A stretch of DNA of 64,000 bases from PALSA-610 sp038239145 (GTDB taxonomy: Bacteria > Actinomycetota > Acidimicrobiia > IMCC26256 > PALSA-610), in the NCBI GenBank assembly GCA_038239145.1, contig JBBSFB010000013.1:1-64000 (forward strand). Reading direction: 5' to 3'. A program made the translations under genes and the position numbers. Positions 7,805 through 15,670 of this stretch are shown here, piece by piece; position 1 is the first letter of the stretch; each line of letters begins with the position of its first letter. The notes below the pieces were generated by a model. It was not told the origin of the DNA and did not search any database. It was given only the letters and a program-made list of their open reading frames with translations.

Positions 7805-9217
7805 CTACAGGTCGAGGTCGGCCAGCTCGTCGAGGAGGAACACCTCGGAGCGGATCAGGCTGCGCCAGTCGGCGAGATGCAGACTCTCGTCCTCGCCGTG
7901 GATGTTCGAGTGAGGATCGTCCGGTCCCATCAGGAGCGCCGGGATCCCACCGAATGCGTCGGCGAACGGTCCCACGAAGGGGATCGATCCGCCCACGCCC
8001 ATCAGGACCGGCTCGACGCCGAACCCGGCGTGCAGGGCGCGTCGGGCTGCGTCGAATGCAGGCCCGGTCGGATCGGTCTGCCACGCAGGCGCGCCTTCGA
8101 GGGCGGTGAACGTGAGCTCGAGCCCCCACGGCACCGTGCGCTCGATGTGCGCGCGCAGCCCCGCCAGCACACGATCCGGCTCCTGACCGGGACCGAGCCG
8201 CATGCTGACGCGCGCCGAGGCCCGGGCGACGATCTGGTTCGACGAACCCTTGATGGGATGCCCGTCGATACCGATGACCGTCAGGCACGGCCGTAGCCAA
8301 AGGCGTTCGTGCAGCGTGCGTGCGGGGTTGCCCGCGAGGAGAACCCCGGGCCGCACTCCGAAGGCGCGGGCGAAGCGATCGGGCTCGTCGTCGAACCCGG
8401 CGATCGGGGCCCGCGCCTCGGCCGCGGCCTCCGTCAGCCCGGCCAGGCCTCCGGCGAACGCAACGTCGCCGTACTCGTCGACGAGCGAAGCCAAGACGCG
8501 CGACAACGCCATGACCGGGTCGGGGATCGCTCCGCCCGACATGCCGGAATGCTGGGGACCGTCGAGTGCCCGCAGCTCGATGTCGGCCGCGGCAAGACCG
8601 CGCAGTGAATAGGTGAGGCCGGGCACGCCGACTTGCCAGTTGCCCGCGTCGGCGAGAACGAGCACATCGGAACGCAGCTCCTCGAGGTGCGACGTGAGGA
8701 ACGAATGGAGAGTCGGCGAGCCGATCTCCTCTTCGCCCTCGACCAGCACGCGCACGTTGCACGGGAGCGTGCCTGCGCTCCGGAGCCACGCCCCGATCGC
8801 GTGCGCGTGCGCGACCGCGCCTGCCTTGTCGTCCGCAGCGCCTCGGGCGTAGAGCCGGCCGCCCCGTTCGGTGGGTTCGAAGGGATCGCTCGCCCAGTTC
8901 TCCACGATTCCCGGGGGCTGCACGTCGTGGTGCGCATAGAGGAGGACGGTCGGCTTCTCCGGCCCTGCGTGCATCCATTCGCCGATGACGAACGGCTGCG
9001 ACCCTTCGACACCGGCAGTTCGCACATGCTCGAGCCCGTGCGACCGCAGCAGCTCGACGGTCGCATCGGCGCTCGCACGCACGTCGCCGAACCGGTCGGG
9101 GTCGGCACTGATGCTGGGGATGCGAACGAGCGTTTCCAGCTCCGCGCGCGCGGTATCGATCACGTCGTCGACCGCGTTCATCGCGCCCGCAACGGCTTCG
9201 TTCGAGTTCCCTGCCAT
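7805..9217 (-). CDS. M20-family metallo-dipeptidase/deacylase
   Basis: A 470-residue M20 peptidase (ArgE/DapE/carnosinase-like group). Metal ligands and catalytic residues are in place: YAHHDVQPP (His and catalytic Asp), GAADDKAG (bridging Asp), EGEEEIGS (catalytic Glu and ligand), LADAG (Asp) and the C-terminal SNIHGEDE (His). A dimerisation lid domain sits between (HSGMSGGAIPDP onward). It is expected to hydrolyse small peptides or N-acyl amino acids with two zinc ions in the cytoplasm. Its ATG shares one base with the stop of the upstream enoyl-CoA hydratase gene, so the two are translationally coupled. Confidence 0.92.
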   Translation of the reverse strand: MAGNSNEAVAGAMNAVDDVIDTARAELETLVRIPSISADPDRFGDVRASADATVELLRSHGLEHVRTAGVEGSQPFVIGEWMHAGPEKPTVLLYAHHDVQPPGIVENWASDPFEPTERGGRLYARGAADDKAGAVAHAHAIGAWLRSAGTLPCNVRVLVEGEEEIGSPTLHSFLTSHLEELRSDVLVLADAGNWQVGVPGLTYSLRGLAAADIELRALDGPQHSGMSGGAIPDPVMALSRVLASLVDEYGDVAFAGGLAGLTEAAAEARAPIAGFDDEPDRFARAFGVRPGVLLAGNPARTLHERLWLRPCLTVIGIDGHPIKGSSNQIVARASARVSMRLGPGQEPDRVLAGLRAHIERTVPWGLELTFTALEGAPAWQTDPTGPAFDAARRALHAGFGVEPVLMGVGGSIPFVGPFADAFGGIPALLMGPDDPHSNIHGEDESLHLADWRSLIRSEVFLLDELADLDL

Positions 9218-10089
9218 CAGTTCGCCTCACCTTCCACCGTTGCACCGCGGCCGTCGCCGAAGGGCGAGTCCCGATCCTCGACGGCGCCCCTCACACCCAA
9301 CGACTGCAACTTCGGCATGTACTCCCGGGACGACCGCTGGTGGAGCCCGAGCGCCTGGAGCTCGGTTCCGGCCCGCACCCCGGCTCTCATACCCATCGCC
9401 TCGAGCGCGCGGTGCACCGTCCGTTTGTTGAGCGCGAGGAGATCGCCCGGGATCTGGGCGACGCGCTCGGCGACCTTCAACACCTCTTCTTCGAGCTGAT
9501 CGGCCGGGAACGCCCGGTTCGCATAGCCACCGGCGACCGCTTCGACACCCGTGAGCGAGTCGCCGGTGAGCACGGCCTCCATCGACCGGCGCCATCCGAG
9601 CAACCACGGCTGCCACAAGAAGTCGGGCGACGACATGGTGCGCACCGGCGGGTACCCGATGGTCGCGTCCTCGGCGACGTAGACCAGATCACACGCGGCT
9701 GCGAGCTCGGAACCACCGGCCAGGCAGTACCCGTGGACCTGGGCGATGATCGGCGTCGCCATGTCCATCATCTCGAACCAGCCCTCGACCAGGCTCCGGC
9801 TCCAGAAACCGTCGCGCAACGCGATCGGGCGCGGCATCGGGTCGTTCGGCTCGGGAGAGAGGTCGTAGCCGGAACAGAACGCCGGCCCCGCACCCCGGAT
9901 GACGACCACCGCCACCTCGTCGTCCTGGTCGGCGCGCCGGATCTCGTCGAACAGCACCCGGCGCACGGAGTTGCTCATCGCATTGCGCTTGGCCGGACGG
10001 TTGAGCGTGAGCCGGCGCACGCTCGGCCGCGGGTCGTCGGCCAGAACCAACGGTTCCGTCGCGGGTGCCGTCGTGGTGGTCTCGGTCAT
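9217..10089 (-). CDS. Enoyl-CoA hydratase/isomerase-family protein
   Basis: A 290-residue crotonase-fold protein. The CoA-binding and oxyanion segments are visible: GPAFCSGYDLSPE (first oxyanion loop) and AQVHGYCLAGGSELAAACDLVYVAEDATIGYPPVR (second loop and helix). The usual catalytic glutamates of hydratases are not clearly both present, as the position after the second loop reads PVRTMSS, so it may be an isomerase, hydrolase or other crotonase. It stands between an SDR upstream (9-base gap) and the M20 peptidase downstream (one-base overlap), forming a three-gene unit. Confidence 0.88.
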   Translation of the reverse strand: MTETTTTAPATEPLVLADDPRPSVRRLTLNRPAKRNAMSNSVRRVLFDEIRRADQDDEVAVVVIRGAGPAFCSGYDLSPEPNDPMPRPIALRDGFWSRSLVEGWFEMMDMATPIIAQVHGYCLAGGSELAAACDLVYVAEDATIGYPPVRTMSSPDFLWQPWLLGWRRSMEAVLTGDSLTGVEAVAGGYANRAFPADQLEEEVLKVAERVAQIPGDLLALNKRTVHRALEAMGMRAGVRAGTELQALGLHQRSSREYMPKLQSLGVRGAVEDRDSPFGDGRGATVEGEAN

Positions 10090-10098
10090 GGCCCGAAC

Positions 10099-10875
10099 CT
10101 AAATCGAATCGCCGAAGCGCGCCTGCAGCCTCTGCATACCGGTGATCCAACGGTCGTAGTCCGATGCCTTGCGCCGGAAGTACTCCATGACCTGAGGATG
10201 GGGCAGGATCAGGAACACCTCGGTTGCGAGACCGCGCACGACCGCGTCGGCGACGGTGTCGGGCTCCAACATGCCGTCGACTCCGGCCACGCCCCCGTTC
10301 TCGATGCCGGCGGTCATCGCGGTGCGGACGGCCTGCGGCGCGAGGACCGACACCTTTATCCCCTGGTCGCCGTAGGTGATCGCCAGCCATTCCGCGAGGG
10401 CGAGCGCAGCATGCTTCGTAACCGAGTAGGGCGCGCTGCCGATCTGGGAGAGCAAGCCCGCCGCCGACGCGGTCTGGAGGAGATAGCCGCCGCCGCGCTC
10501 GATCATGCGGGGCACCATGATCCGCGCCGCGTACACGTGGGCCATGACATTGACGTCCAGGCTGCGCCGCCAGATCTCGTTGCTCGCGTCGGCGCCGCCG
10601 GGAACCACGATGCCGGCGTTGGAGCAGAACAGGTCGATGGGGCCGAAGCGGTCCTCGGCCGCGTCGACGAGGGCCAGGATCTGGGCCTCGTCGGTCACGT
10701 CGCACTGGACCGCCAGCACGTCGCCGCCCTCGGCGGCGACCGCATCGAGCGCAGCCGCCTGCACGTCGGCGACGACGACTCCGCGCGCGCCCTCGGCGAC
10801 GAACCGCCGGGCGAGCGCTCGGCCGATGCCGCTCGCGGCGCCGGTCACCACCACACATTGTCCTTCGATCCTCAT
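10099..10875 (-). CDS. Short-chain dehydrogenase/reductase
   Basis: A 258-residue classical SDR. It shows TGAASGIG for cofactor binding (about residues 11-18), the NAG motif in FCSNAGIV, the serine in LLQTASAAG and YSVTK as catalytic Tyr/Lys. The acidic VVADV after strand 2 suggests NAD(H). The C-terminal extension (MEYFRRKASDYDRWITGMQRLQARFGDSI) is longer than in minimal SDRs and resembles a group associated with lipid or steroid metabolism. It leads the operon SDR, enoyl-CoA hydratase, M20 peptidase; a fatty-acyl or side-chain degradation role is an inference. Confidence 0.88.
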   Translation of the reverse strand: MRIEGQCVVVTGAASGIGRALARRFVAEGARGVVVADVQAAALDAVAAEGGDVLAVQCDVTDEAQILALVDAAEDRFGPIDLFCSNAGIVVPGGADASNEIWRRSLDVNVMAHVYAARIMVPRMIERGGGYLLQTASAAGLLSQIGSAPYSVTKHAALALAEWLAITYGDQGIKVSVLAPQAVRTAMTAGIENGGVAGVDGMLEPDTVADAVVRGLATEVFLILPHPQVMEYFRRKASDYDRWITGMQRLQARFGDSI

Positions 10876-10902
10876 GGAAGCCCTCTTCTCGTCAACGAGT
10901 CC

Positions 10903-11742
10903 TCATGGTGTGTCGCGCCTCGTCAATGTCGCGCCGACGTCGGCGATCGCGAGCACGTGAGTGCGGCCGCCGGACGGAAGGGCCGCCGCGACGGCGGCGG
11001 CATCCGCCGGTTCGACGAGTGCCGCCGCCGACGGTCCCGAGCCCGACAGCCAGGCCGCGAACGCCCCCGCCGCGAACGCGGCTTCGACGGCGAGGCGCGT
11101 GTCATGGGCACGCGCCAGCCGCCGGTCCTGGTGCAGGCGGTCCTCGGTCGCGGTCCGCAGCGCCCGGGTGTCGCCCGCCGCCAGCGCGGCGACCAACAGT
11201 GCGGTCCGGCCGATGTTGAACGTGGCGTCGTCGAAGGGGATCTGGTCGGGCAGGAGACGGCGGGAGGAGGTGGTGGGCGTCTCCCGCTCCGGAATCCACA
11301 CGACCACGGCGAGGTCGTGCGGGAGCGGAATGCGCACTGCTTTACCCCCCGCAACCGCGACCACACCGCCGTACAACGACGCGGCGACGTTGTCGGAATG
11401 ACCCTCGAGCTCGCCGGCGACCCGCAGGATCTCCGAGCGCGACTCCCGCAGAGACTCGTCGCCCTGCGCGCACGCGGCGACGAGACCTCCGACCCGCGCC
11501 GCCCCCGAAAAACCGAGGCCGCGGCCGCCGGGGAAACGCGCCCTCACGGCAATCGGACCGACTCCCCCGCCGCGGCGGAAGGCGCGCACCGCCGGGTGCG
11601 ATTCCGGCGCGGCCGCATCGGCATCGGGTGTCACTTCGAGGTGCACGGCGAGCGCGAGCGCGACTGCGTCGAACGCGGGACCGAGATTCGCCGACGAAGC
11701 CGGCACCCGCACGACCCAGTCATCGCGCGAGCGTCGCGGCAT
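10903..11742 (-). CDS. thrB: Homoserine kinase
   Basis: A 279-residue GHMP kinase. The N-terminal PASSANLGPAFDAVALAL is the homoserine-kinase signature, and the ATP loop reads GLGFSGAARVGGLVAA, with Phe in place of the usual Ser in GLGSSGA. HSDNVAASLYGG and the C-terminal WLSGSGPSAAALV complete the GHMP set. It phosphorylates L-homoserine on the way to threonine. Other threonine genes are not adjacent. The start is preceded by no strong ribosome site. The divergent DUF3499 gene begins 49 bases away. Confidence 0.88.
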   Translation of the reverse strand: MPRRSRDDWVVRVPASSANLGPAFDAVALALAVHLEVTPDADAAAPESHPAVRAFRRGGGVGPIAVRARFPGGRGLGFSGAARVGGLVAACAQGDESLRESRSEILRVAGELEGHSDNVAASLYGGVVAVAGGKAVRIPLPHDLAVVVWIPERETPTTSSRRLLPDQIPFDDATFNIGRTALLVAALAAGDTRALRTATEDRLHQDRRLARAHDTRLAVEAAFAAGAFAAWLSGSGPSAAALVEPADAAAVAAALPSGGRTHVLAIADVGATLTRRDTP

Positions 11743-11791
11743 CGCGTCAGCCTGGCACGAAACAGTCCCCGCCGCGCACTACCGTCGGGTC

Positions 11792-12073
11792 GTGCGACGC
11801 CACTGTGCAAGATCGGGATGCAGCGCACCGGCGACGGCGACATTCACGTTCGACACGCGCGATCTCACGGTCTGGCTCGACACGCCGGTCGAAGGCGGAG
11901 CCCGGGCCGGCGAGTTGTGCGAACGTCATGCACGGACGCTGACCCCGCCGCAGGGTTGGCACCTGGAAGATCGGCGCGGCGCTCGGGCCCGGGCCGCGGA
12001 AGAACTCGAAGAGACCCTCGACGCGCACAGCCCGATGCTGGCCCGAGCGTTTCAGAATGCCGGTGCGGTCTGA
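11792..12073 (+). CDS. DUF3499-family putative zinc-binding protein
   Basis: A 93-residue protein starting with GTG (VRRHCARSGCSAPATATFTF). It matches the actinobacterial DUF3499 pattern: C-x4-C at the N-terminus and C-x2-H about 40 residues later (GELCERHARTLTPPQGWHL), a likely zinc site. The C-terminus (ELEETLDAHSPMLARAFQNAG) resembles the C-terminus of the next gene, which also shares the zinc-site region. Function is not established for the family. Being followed by a longer paralogue is unusual. Confidence 0.8.
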   Translation: MRRHCARSGCSAPATATFTFDTRDLTVWLDTPVEGGARAGELCERHARTLTPPQGWHLEDRRGARARAAEELEETLDAHSPMLARAFQNAGAV

Positions 12074-12227
12074 CCCGTCCCGCAGTTGGGATCGAGAGGT
12101 GGTCGGTGCGCCATACTCGGATGCCCCAGGGGAACGAAGAGCGATCGGCGGCCATGCGAGCGGGCGGGACAACGAATGGATTCGTACCGACCGGGCAGAG
12201 TGCCGTGCGGAAAGTGAGCTCTCGGCT

Positions 12228-12836
12228 ATGACAACCGGGGCAAATTGGGCGCGTCGCTACGGCCCGAACCGTCGGCGGCTCTGCGCCCGTCCGGGATGCG
12301 GCGCGCCGGCCGCGGCCACCCTCCGGTTCCAGCCGACCCAGCGGGAAGCATGGTTGGTCGATCTCGAGGACGACGCGGCCCGTACGGAGGGTGATCTCTG
12401 TGCCCGCCATGCCGCCGGCCTCGTGCTGCCGCGGGGATGGCAGTTGCACAACGGGTTGACCAATCCCGACTCCGGGCCGCCGCGCACGCCGCCCCCCGCA
12501 CCCCGGCCGCGCCGAGCCGCAGTCGCACGCGCCGCCCGCCGGCGCCGGGTCCGAACCGACGCAGTCGAGCTTCCCGGTCTGAGCGCGGTCGCCGACGCCG
12601 CTCCTGTCCCCGCTGCCGTCGAGGACACCGAGGTCGAAGTCGTGGTTGACGACGTGGTCGAGGACCACGCGGAAGTCGTCGAGCAATCGGTCACCGCGAC
12701 CGCGCCCGCGGCGGCGCCGCTCATTCCGCCCGTCACCGCCAAGGAGAGCGAGGCGCTGTCGGAGACGCTCGACGCGCAGACGCCACTGCTGCGGCGTGCG
12801 TTCAAGAACGTCTTCCTGCCCGAGGACGACTCCTGA
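12228..12836 (+). CDS. DUF3499-like paralogue with acidic/Ala-Pro linker
   Basis: A 202-residue protein paralogous to the preceding gene. RRLCARPGCGAPAAATLRF and GDLCARHAAGLVLPRGWQL repeat the C-x4-C and C-x2-H putative zinc site, and ALSETLDAQTPLLRRAFKNVF repeats the C-terminal helix. Between them a low-complexity linker of about 100 residues is inserted: first Arg/Pro-rich, then acidic (DTEVEVVVDDVVEDHAEVVE). The ATG at 12228 was chosen because the similarity to the paralogue begins just after it. The doubling plus linker insertion suggests divergence after duplication. Function unknown. Confidence 0.78.
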   Translation: MTTGANWARRYGPNRRRLCARPGCGAPAAATLRFQPTQREAWLVDLEDDAARTEGDLCARHAAGLVLPRGWQLHNGLTNPDSGPPRTPPPAPRPRRAAVARAARRRRVRTDAVELPGLSAVADAAPVPAAVEDTEVEVVVDDVVEDHAEVVEQSVTATAPAAAPLIPPVTAKESEALSETLDAQTPLLRRAFKNVFLPEDDS

Positions 12837-12849
12837 TCCCTCGCCGTTC

Positions 12850-13986
12850 CTAGTCGCGCACCGGTACGCGCACGTGCGCGGGGACGATCGCCACCACGCA
12901 CGCGATCGCGGCGAGCACCAGGAGCCCGGTGCGGAGGCCGAACAGACCCGACAGCGTGCCGACGAGCGGTGGGCCCGCGACCATCCCGAGGTAGCCGCAC
13001 GCGGTGACGCCGCCGATCGCGAGCGCGGGATGGCGGGCTTCGTTGTTGACGTCGGCCAACAGCAACGGCCAGACCACCGAGATCCCGACCGCGGCCGCGG
13101 CGAGACCGGCGGCGGCGATACCGGCCGTTCCGCAAAAGGCTTCGGTGGCGATGCCGGCGGCGGCCAGAGAGGCTCCCACCGCCACCGCGCGCCGGGTCCC
13201 GAGGGCGCCCACCATCGGACCCCCGCCGATACGCGCCAGCGTCGCGAGCCCTTCGCCGACCACGTACGCGCTCACGCCCGCGATCACACCCAGACCAAGG
13301 TGGCCGCGCAGGTAGAGGATCCCCCACGTGGCGATGCCGCCCTCGACCATCGCCGCCGCGGAGAACACGAGCGCGAGCACGACGAGCCCTTCGTGGCGGA
13401 GCCCGGCGAGGGCGCGCCACATCGACGGATGGTCGAACCGCTCCGGTTCGGGCAGGCGGGCCCGGCGGGTCACGACACCCGTCACCACTCCCACGATGGC
13501 GATGCCGACCCACACGACCCGCCACGAAGCACCGAACCGCAGCGCGATCCCGGTTGCCGCGGCGCCGACCACACAGCCGGCGTTGAACAGACCGTGGAAA
13601 CGTACGAGGCGCCCGGCGTCGTGCGAGAGCGCGTCGGCGGCCACGATGTTCATCACCACGTCGACCAGGCCGCCCGCGGCCATCGTCAACATCAGGGCCG
13701 GGACGAACAACGCGAGGTGCGGAGCACCCGCTTCGAACAGCAGCAACGTGCCCCAGAGCACGAGGGCGATCGTTAACGAGCGGCCGGCGCCGAACCGGTC
13801 GGTGACCGTGCCGCCGATCGCAGTCACCGCGGTGGCCGCGACGATTCCCGCGGCCAGGATCGCGCCGAGCCCGGTGTCGGTGAGACGGAACGTACGCTCG
13901 ATGTCGACGGTCGCGACGGCCCAACCACCCGCGAAGAAGCCGAACACCACGAAGGCGACGGCGACGGGCCTGAGCGTGGTGGGCAC
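12850..13986 (-). CDS. MFS-family transporter
   Basis: A 378-residue polytopic membrane protein with about 12 hydrophobic segments. After helix 2 it has DRFGAGRS, the MFS loop-2-3 type motif, and LRHEGLVVLALVFSAAAM marks the second half. It is slightly short for the family (usually 390-450). Helices are rich in Ala/Gly, as in fucose-permease-like or YbjJ-like members that export or import small molecules. The substrate is not readable. It ends 13 bases from the convergent DUF3499-like gene and diverges from the guanidine operon leader. Confidence 0.82.
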   Translation of the reverse strand: MPTTLRPVAVAFVVFGFFAGGWAVATVDIERTFRLTDTGLGAILAAGIVAATAVTAIGGTVTDRFGAGRSLTIALVLWGTLLLFEAGAPHLALFVPALMLTMAAGGLVDVVMNIVAADALSHDAGRLVRFHGLFNAGCVVGAAATGIALRFGASWRVVWVGIAIVGVVTGVVTRRARLPEPERFDHPSMWRALAGLRHEGLVVLALVFSAAAMVEGGIATWGILYLRGHLGLGVIAGVSAYVVGEGLATLARIGGGPMVGALGTRRAVAVGASLAAAGIATEAFCGTAGIAAAGLAAAAVGISVVWPLLLADVNNEARHPALAIGGVTACGYLGMVAGPPLVGTLSGLFGLRTGLLVLAAIACVVAIVPAHVRVPVRD

Positions 13987-14112
13987 GGGTCAGTGTCGCA
14001 TGTGCCGACCGGGCCCGACGTGGGATTCGTGTCAGCCGTCCGACCCACGATCGTTACCGGCGCGTGACCGGCGCGCGCGACGGCATCTTTATCGTCGGGA
14101 GTGGCAGTTTGA

Positions 14113-14213
14113 TCCCTAGGGTTCCGTCGTCGAGAGGCGGGTCAGGACCGAGAGGGATCGGGCGGCGTGCCAGTGCACGCTGTTGCACGGCGGGAGAAAA
14201 GCCCGGGAGGTCT
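14113..14213 (+). promoter_or_regulatory. Guanidine-I riboswitch (ykkC subtype 1)
   Basis: The conserved blocks of the ykkC/guanidine-I aptamer occur in the right order: CTAGGGTTCCG at 14116-14126, GGACCGAGAG at 14145-14154, GTGCACGCTGTTGCACGG around 14173-14190, and CGGGAGAAAAGCCCGGGAG at 14191-14209. The last block is the most diagnostic part of the class. The aptamer lies 54 bases before the GTG of the first DUF1989 gene. Guanidinium binding is known to switch such leaders on. It identifies the downstream 'urea carboxylase' operon as a guanidine-degradation operon. Confidence 0.93.
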
Positions 14214-14244
14214 GCCGACCTCGGGGCGAGACGCGCGTACCGGG

Positions 14245-14263
14245 GTCCGTCCAGAGGAGGGAC
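14245..14263 (+). promoter_or_regulatory. Ribosome-site-sequestering hairpin (riboswitch expression platform)
   Basis: GTCCGTCC at 14245-14252 can pair with GGAGGGAC at 14256-14263 (7 of 8 pairs, loop AGA). The second arm contains the ribosome binding site of the GTG start at 14267. Upstream, ACCTCGGGGC at 14218-14227 is nearly complementary to the aptamer's 3' strand GCCCGGGAGGT at 14201-14211, giving a possible competing structure. There is no U-tract, so control at translation initiation is more likely than termination. Confidence 0.6.
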
Positions 14264-14266
14264 ACC

Positions 14267-15028
14267 GTGGCCACGGAGACGACACCGGGCTCGGACGCGA
14301 CGCCGGGTACGGACACGACAGGTCAGTACACCGTCCCCGCGGGCGGGTATTGGACGGGCATCGTCGGTCGGTGGCAACGCCTCCGGATCACCGACCTCGA
14401 AGGTCGCCAGTCGTGCTCGCTGCTCGCGTACAACGCGGACGAGACGAGCGAGCGCTTCAACGCCCCGGACACGGTGAAGATCCAGAACCAGATCTTTCTT
14501 ACCACCGGACGCGTGCTCTTCTCCGATCTCGGTCGGGTGTTGTTCTCGATCGTCGCCGACACGAGCGGGCACCACGACGCGCTCGCGGGCTTCGGTGACG
14601 CCGAGCACGACGACGCTCGTTACGGACCCGGCACCTACCTCGACCTCCGCAACGAGTTCCATCACAACGCGCGCGACAACTTCGTCATGGCGCTCGGCCG
14701 GCACGGGCTGAGTCGCCGTGATCTGGTCATGAGCTTCAACCCGTTCGCGCGCGTGCGCGTGGCGTCCGAGGGCACGCTCGAGTGGCAGCCCGGTGCCGGG
14801 AACGCCGGTTCGGCGATAGAGATGCGAGCTGAGATGCGCGCGCTCGTCGCGATCTCGGCCACTCCCCATGTCCTCGATCCGAGCCCCGAATACGCACCCG
14901 GGCCGCTCCGAATCGAAGTGTTGGCGCACCGACGTCCGGACCCCGACGATCCGTGCCGGACGTTCTCCGACGAAGCCCGGCGCGGATTCGAGAACACCGA
15001 TGCCTACTGGGCGGAGGTGTCGGCATGA
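14267..15028 (+). CDS. cgdA: DUF1989 / urea-carboxylase-associated protein, probable carboxyguanidine deiminase subunit
   Basis: A 253-residue DUF1989 protein. GTG at 14267 is the start, with GAGGAGG 6 bases upstream. Family features: GRWQRLRITDLEGRQSCSLLAYNADETSERFN near the N-terminus, IVADTSGHHDAL with a probable metal-binding His pair, and HHNARDNFVMALGRHGLSRRDL. Published work on the family shows that the paired DUF1989 proteins form the heteromeric CgdAB enzyme that removes ammonia from carboxyguanidine to give allophanate. It is the first gene after the riboswitch and overlaps cgdB by 4 bases (ATGA). Assignment of A versus B is by gene order and is tentative. Confidence 0.85.
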   Translation: MATETTPGSDATPGTDTTGQYTVPAGGYWTGIVGRWQRLRITDLEGRQSCSLLAYNADETSERFNAPDTVKIQNQIFLTTGRVLFSDLGRVLFSIVADTSGHHDALAGFGDAEHDDARYGPGTYLDLRNEFHHNARDNFVMALGRHGLSRRDLVMSFNPFARVRVASEGTLEWQPGAGNAGSAIEMRAEMRALVAISATPHVLDPSPEYAPGPLRIEVLAHRRPDPDDPCRTFSDEARRGFENTDAYWAEVSA

Positions 15029-15663
15029 CGCTGCGCCTGTCCGACCTCGATCCCGAGGCCGCCCGCCACGACGAGAACCAGCGGCCGGGCGAAGCGTGGA
15101 CGCGGGTCGTCACCGCGGGTCAACGGCTGCGCATCGTCGACCTGGAAGGAACCCAGGCCGTCGACACGCTCTGCTACGACGCGCACGACTTCGAGAACCA
15201 CTACAGCGCCGCGAACACGATCCGGGCCCAACGCAATCTGTTCCTCTCTACCGGTTCCGAACTGATGAGCGTCGACGGCAACCCGCTGGCGACGATCGTC
15301 GCCGACACCTGCGGGCGCCACGACACCGTGGGCGGCGCGTGCAGCGCGGAGTCGAACACGTGCCGCTTCGGTCAGCACACGCGTTCGATGCACAACTGTC
15401 GCGACAACTTCCTGATCGGGCTGGCGCGGCACGGACTCGGCAAACGCGATCTCGCGCCGAACATCAATTTCTTCATGAACGTTCCGGTCACCGCCGACGG
15501 GATGCTCGACATCGTCGACGGCATCTCCGAGCCCGGCAACTACGTGGAGCTACGGGCCGAGCGCGACACGTTGTTCGTGATCTCGAACTGCCCGCAGCTC
15601 AACAACCCGTGCAACGGTTGGAACCCCACCCCGATCCGCCTGCTCGTGTGGGACGCAGAGTGA
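15025..15663 (+). CDS. cgdB: DUF1989 / urea-carboxylase-associated protein, second carboxyguanidine deiminase subunit
   Basis: A 212-residue DUF1989 protein paralogous to its upstream neighbour: GQRLRIVDLEGTQAVDTLCYDAHD, IVADTCGRHDTVGGACSAESN, and HNCRDNFLIGLARHGLGKRDL align with the corresponding parts of CgdA. It has more cysteines (CYDA, DTCGRHD, ACSAESNTCRFG), which suit a metal site in which CgdB is the catalytic subunit. Its ATG overlaps the cgdA stop, and the carboxylase GTG follows 7 bases after its own stop. Expected reaction: carboxyguanidine + H2O to allophanate + NH3, together with CgdA. Confidence 0.85.
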   Translation: MTLRLSDLDPEAARHDENQRPGEAWTRVVTAGQRLRIVDLEGTQAVDTLCYDAHDFENHYSAANTIRAQRNLFLSTGSELMSVDGNPLATIVADTCGRHDTVGGACSAESNTCRFGQHTRSMHNCRDNFLIGLARHGLGKRDLAPNINFFMNVPVTADGMLDIVDGISEPGNYVELRAERDTLFVISNCPQLNNPCNGWNPTPIRLLVWDAE

Positions 15664-15670
15664 CCCCACG

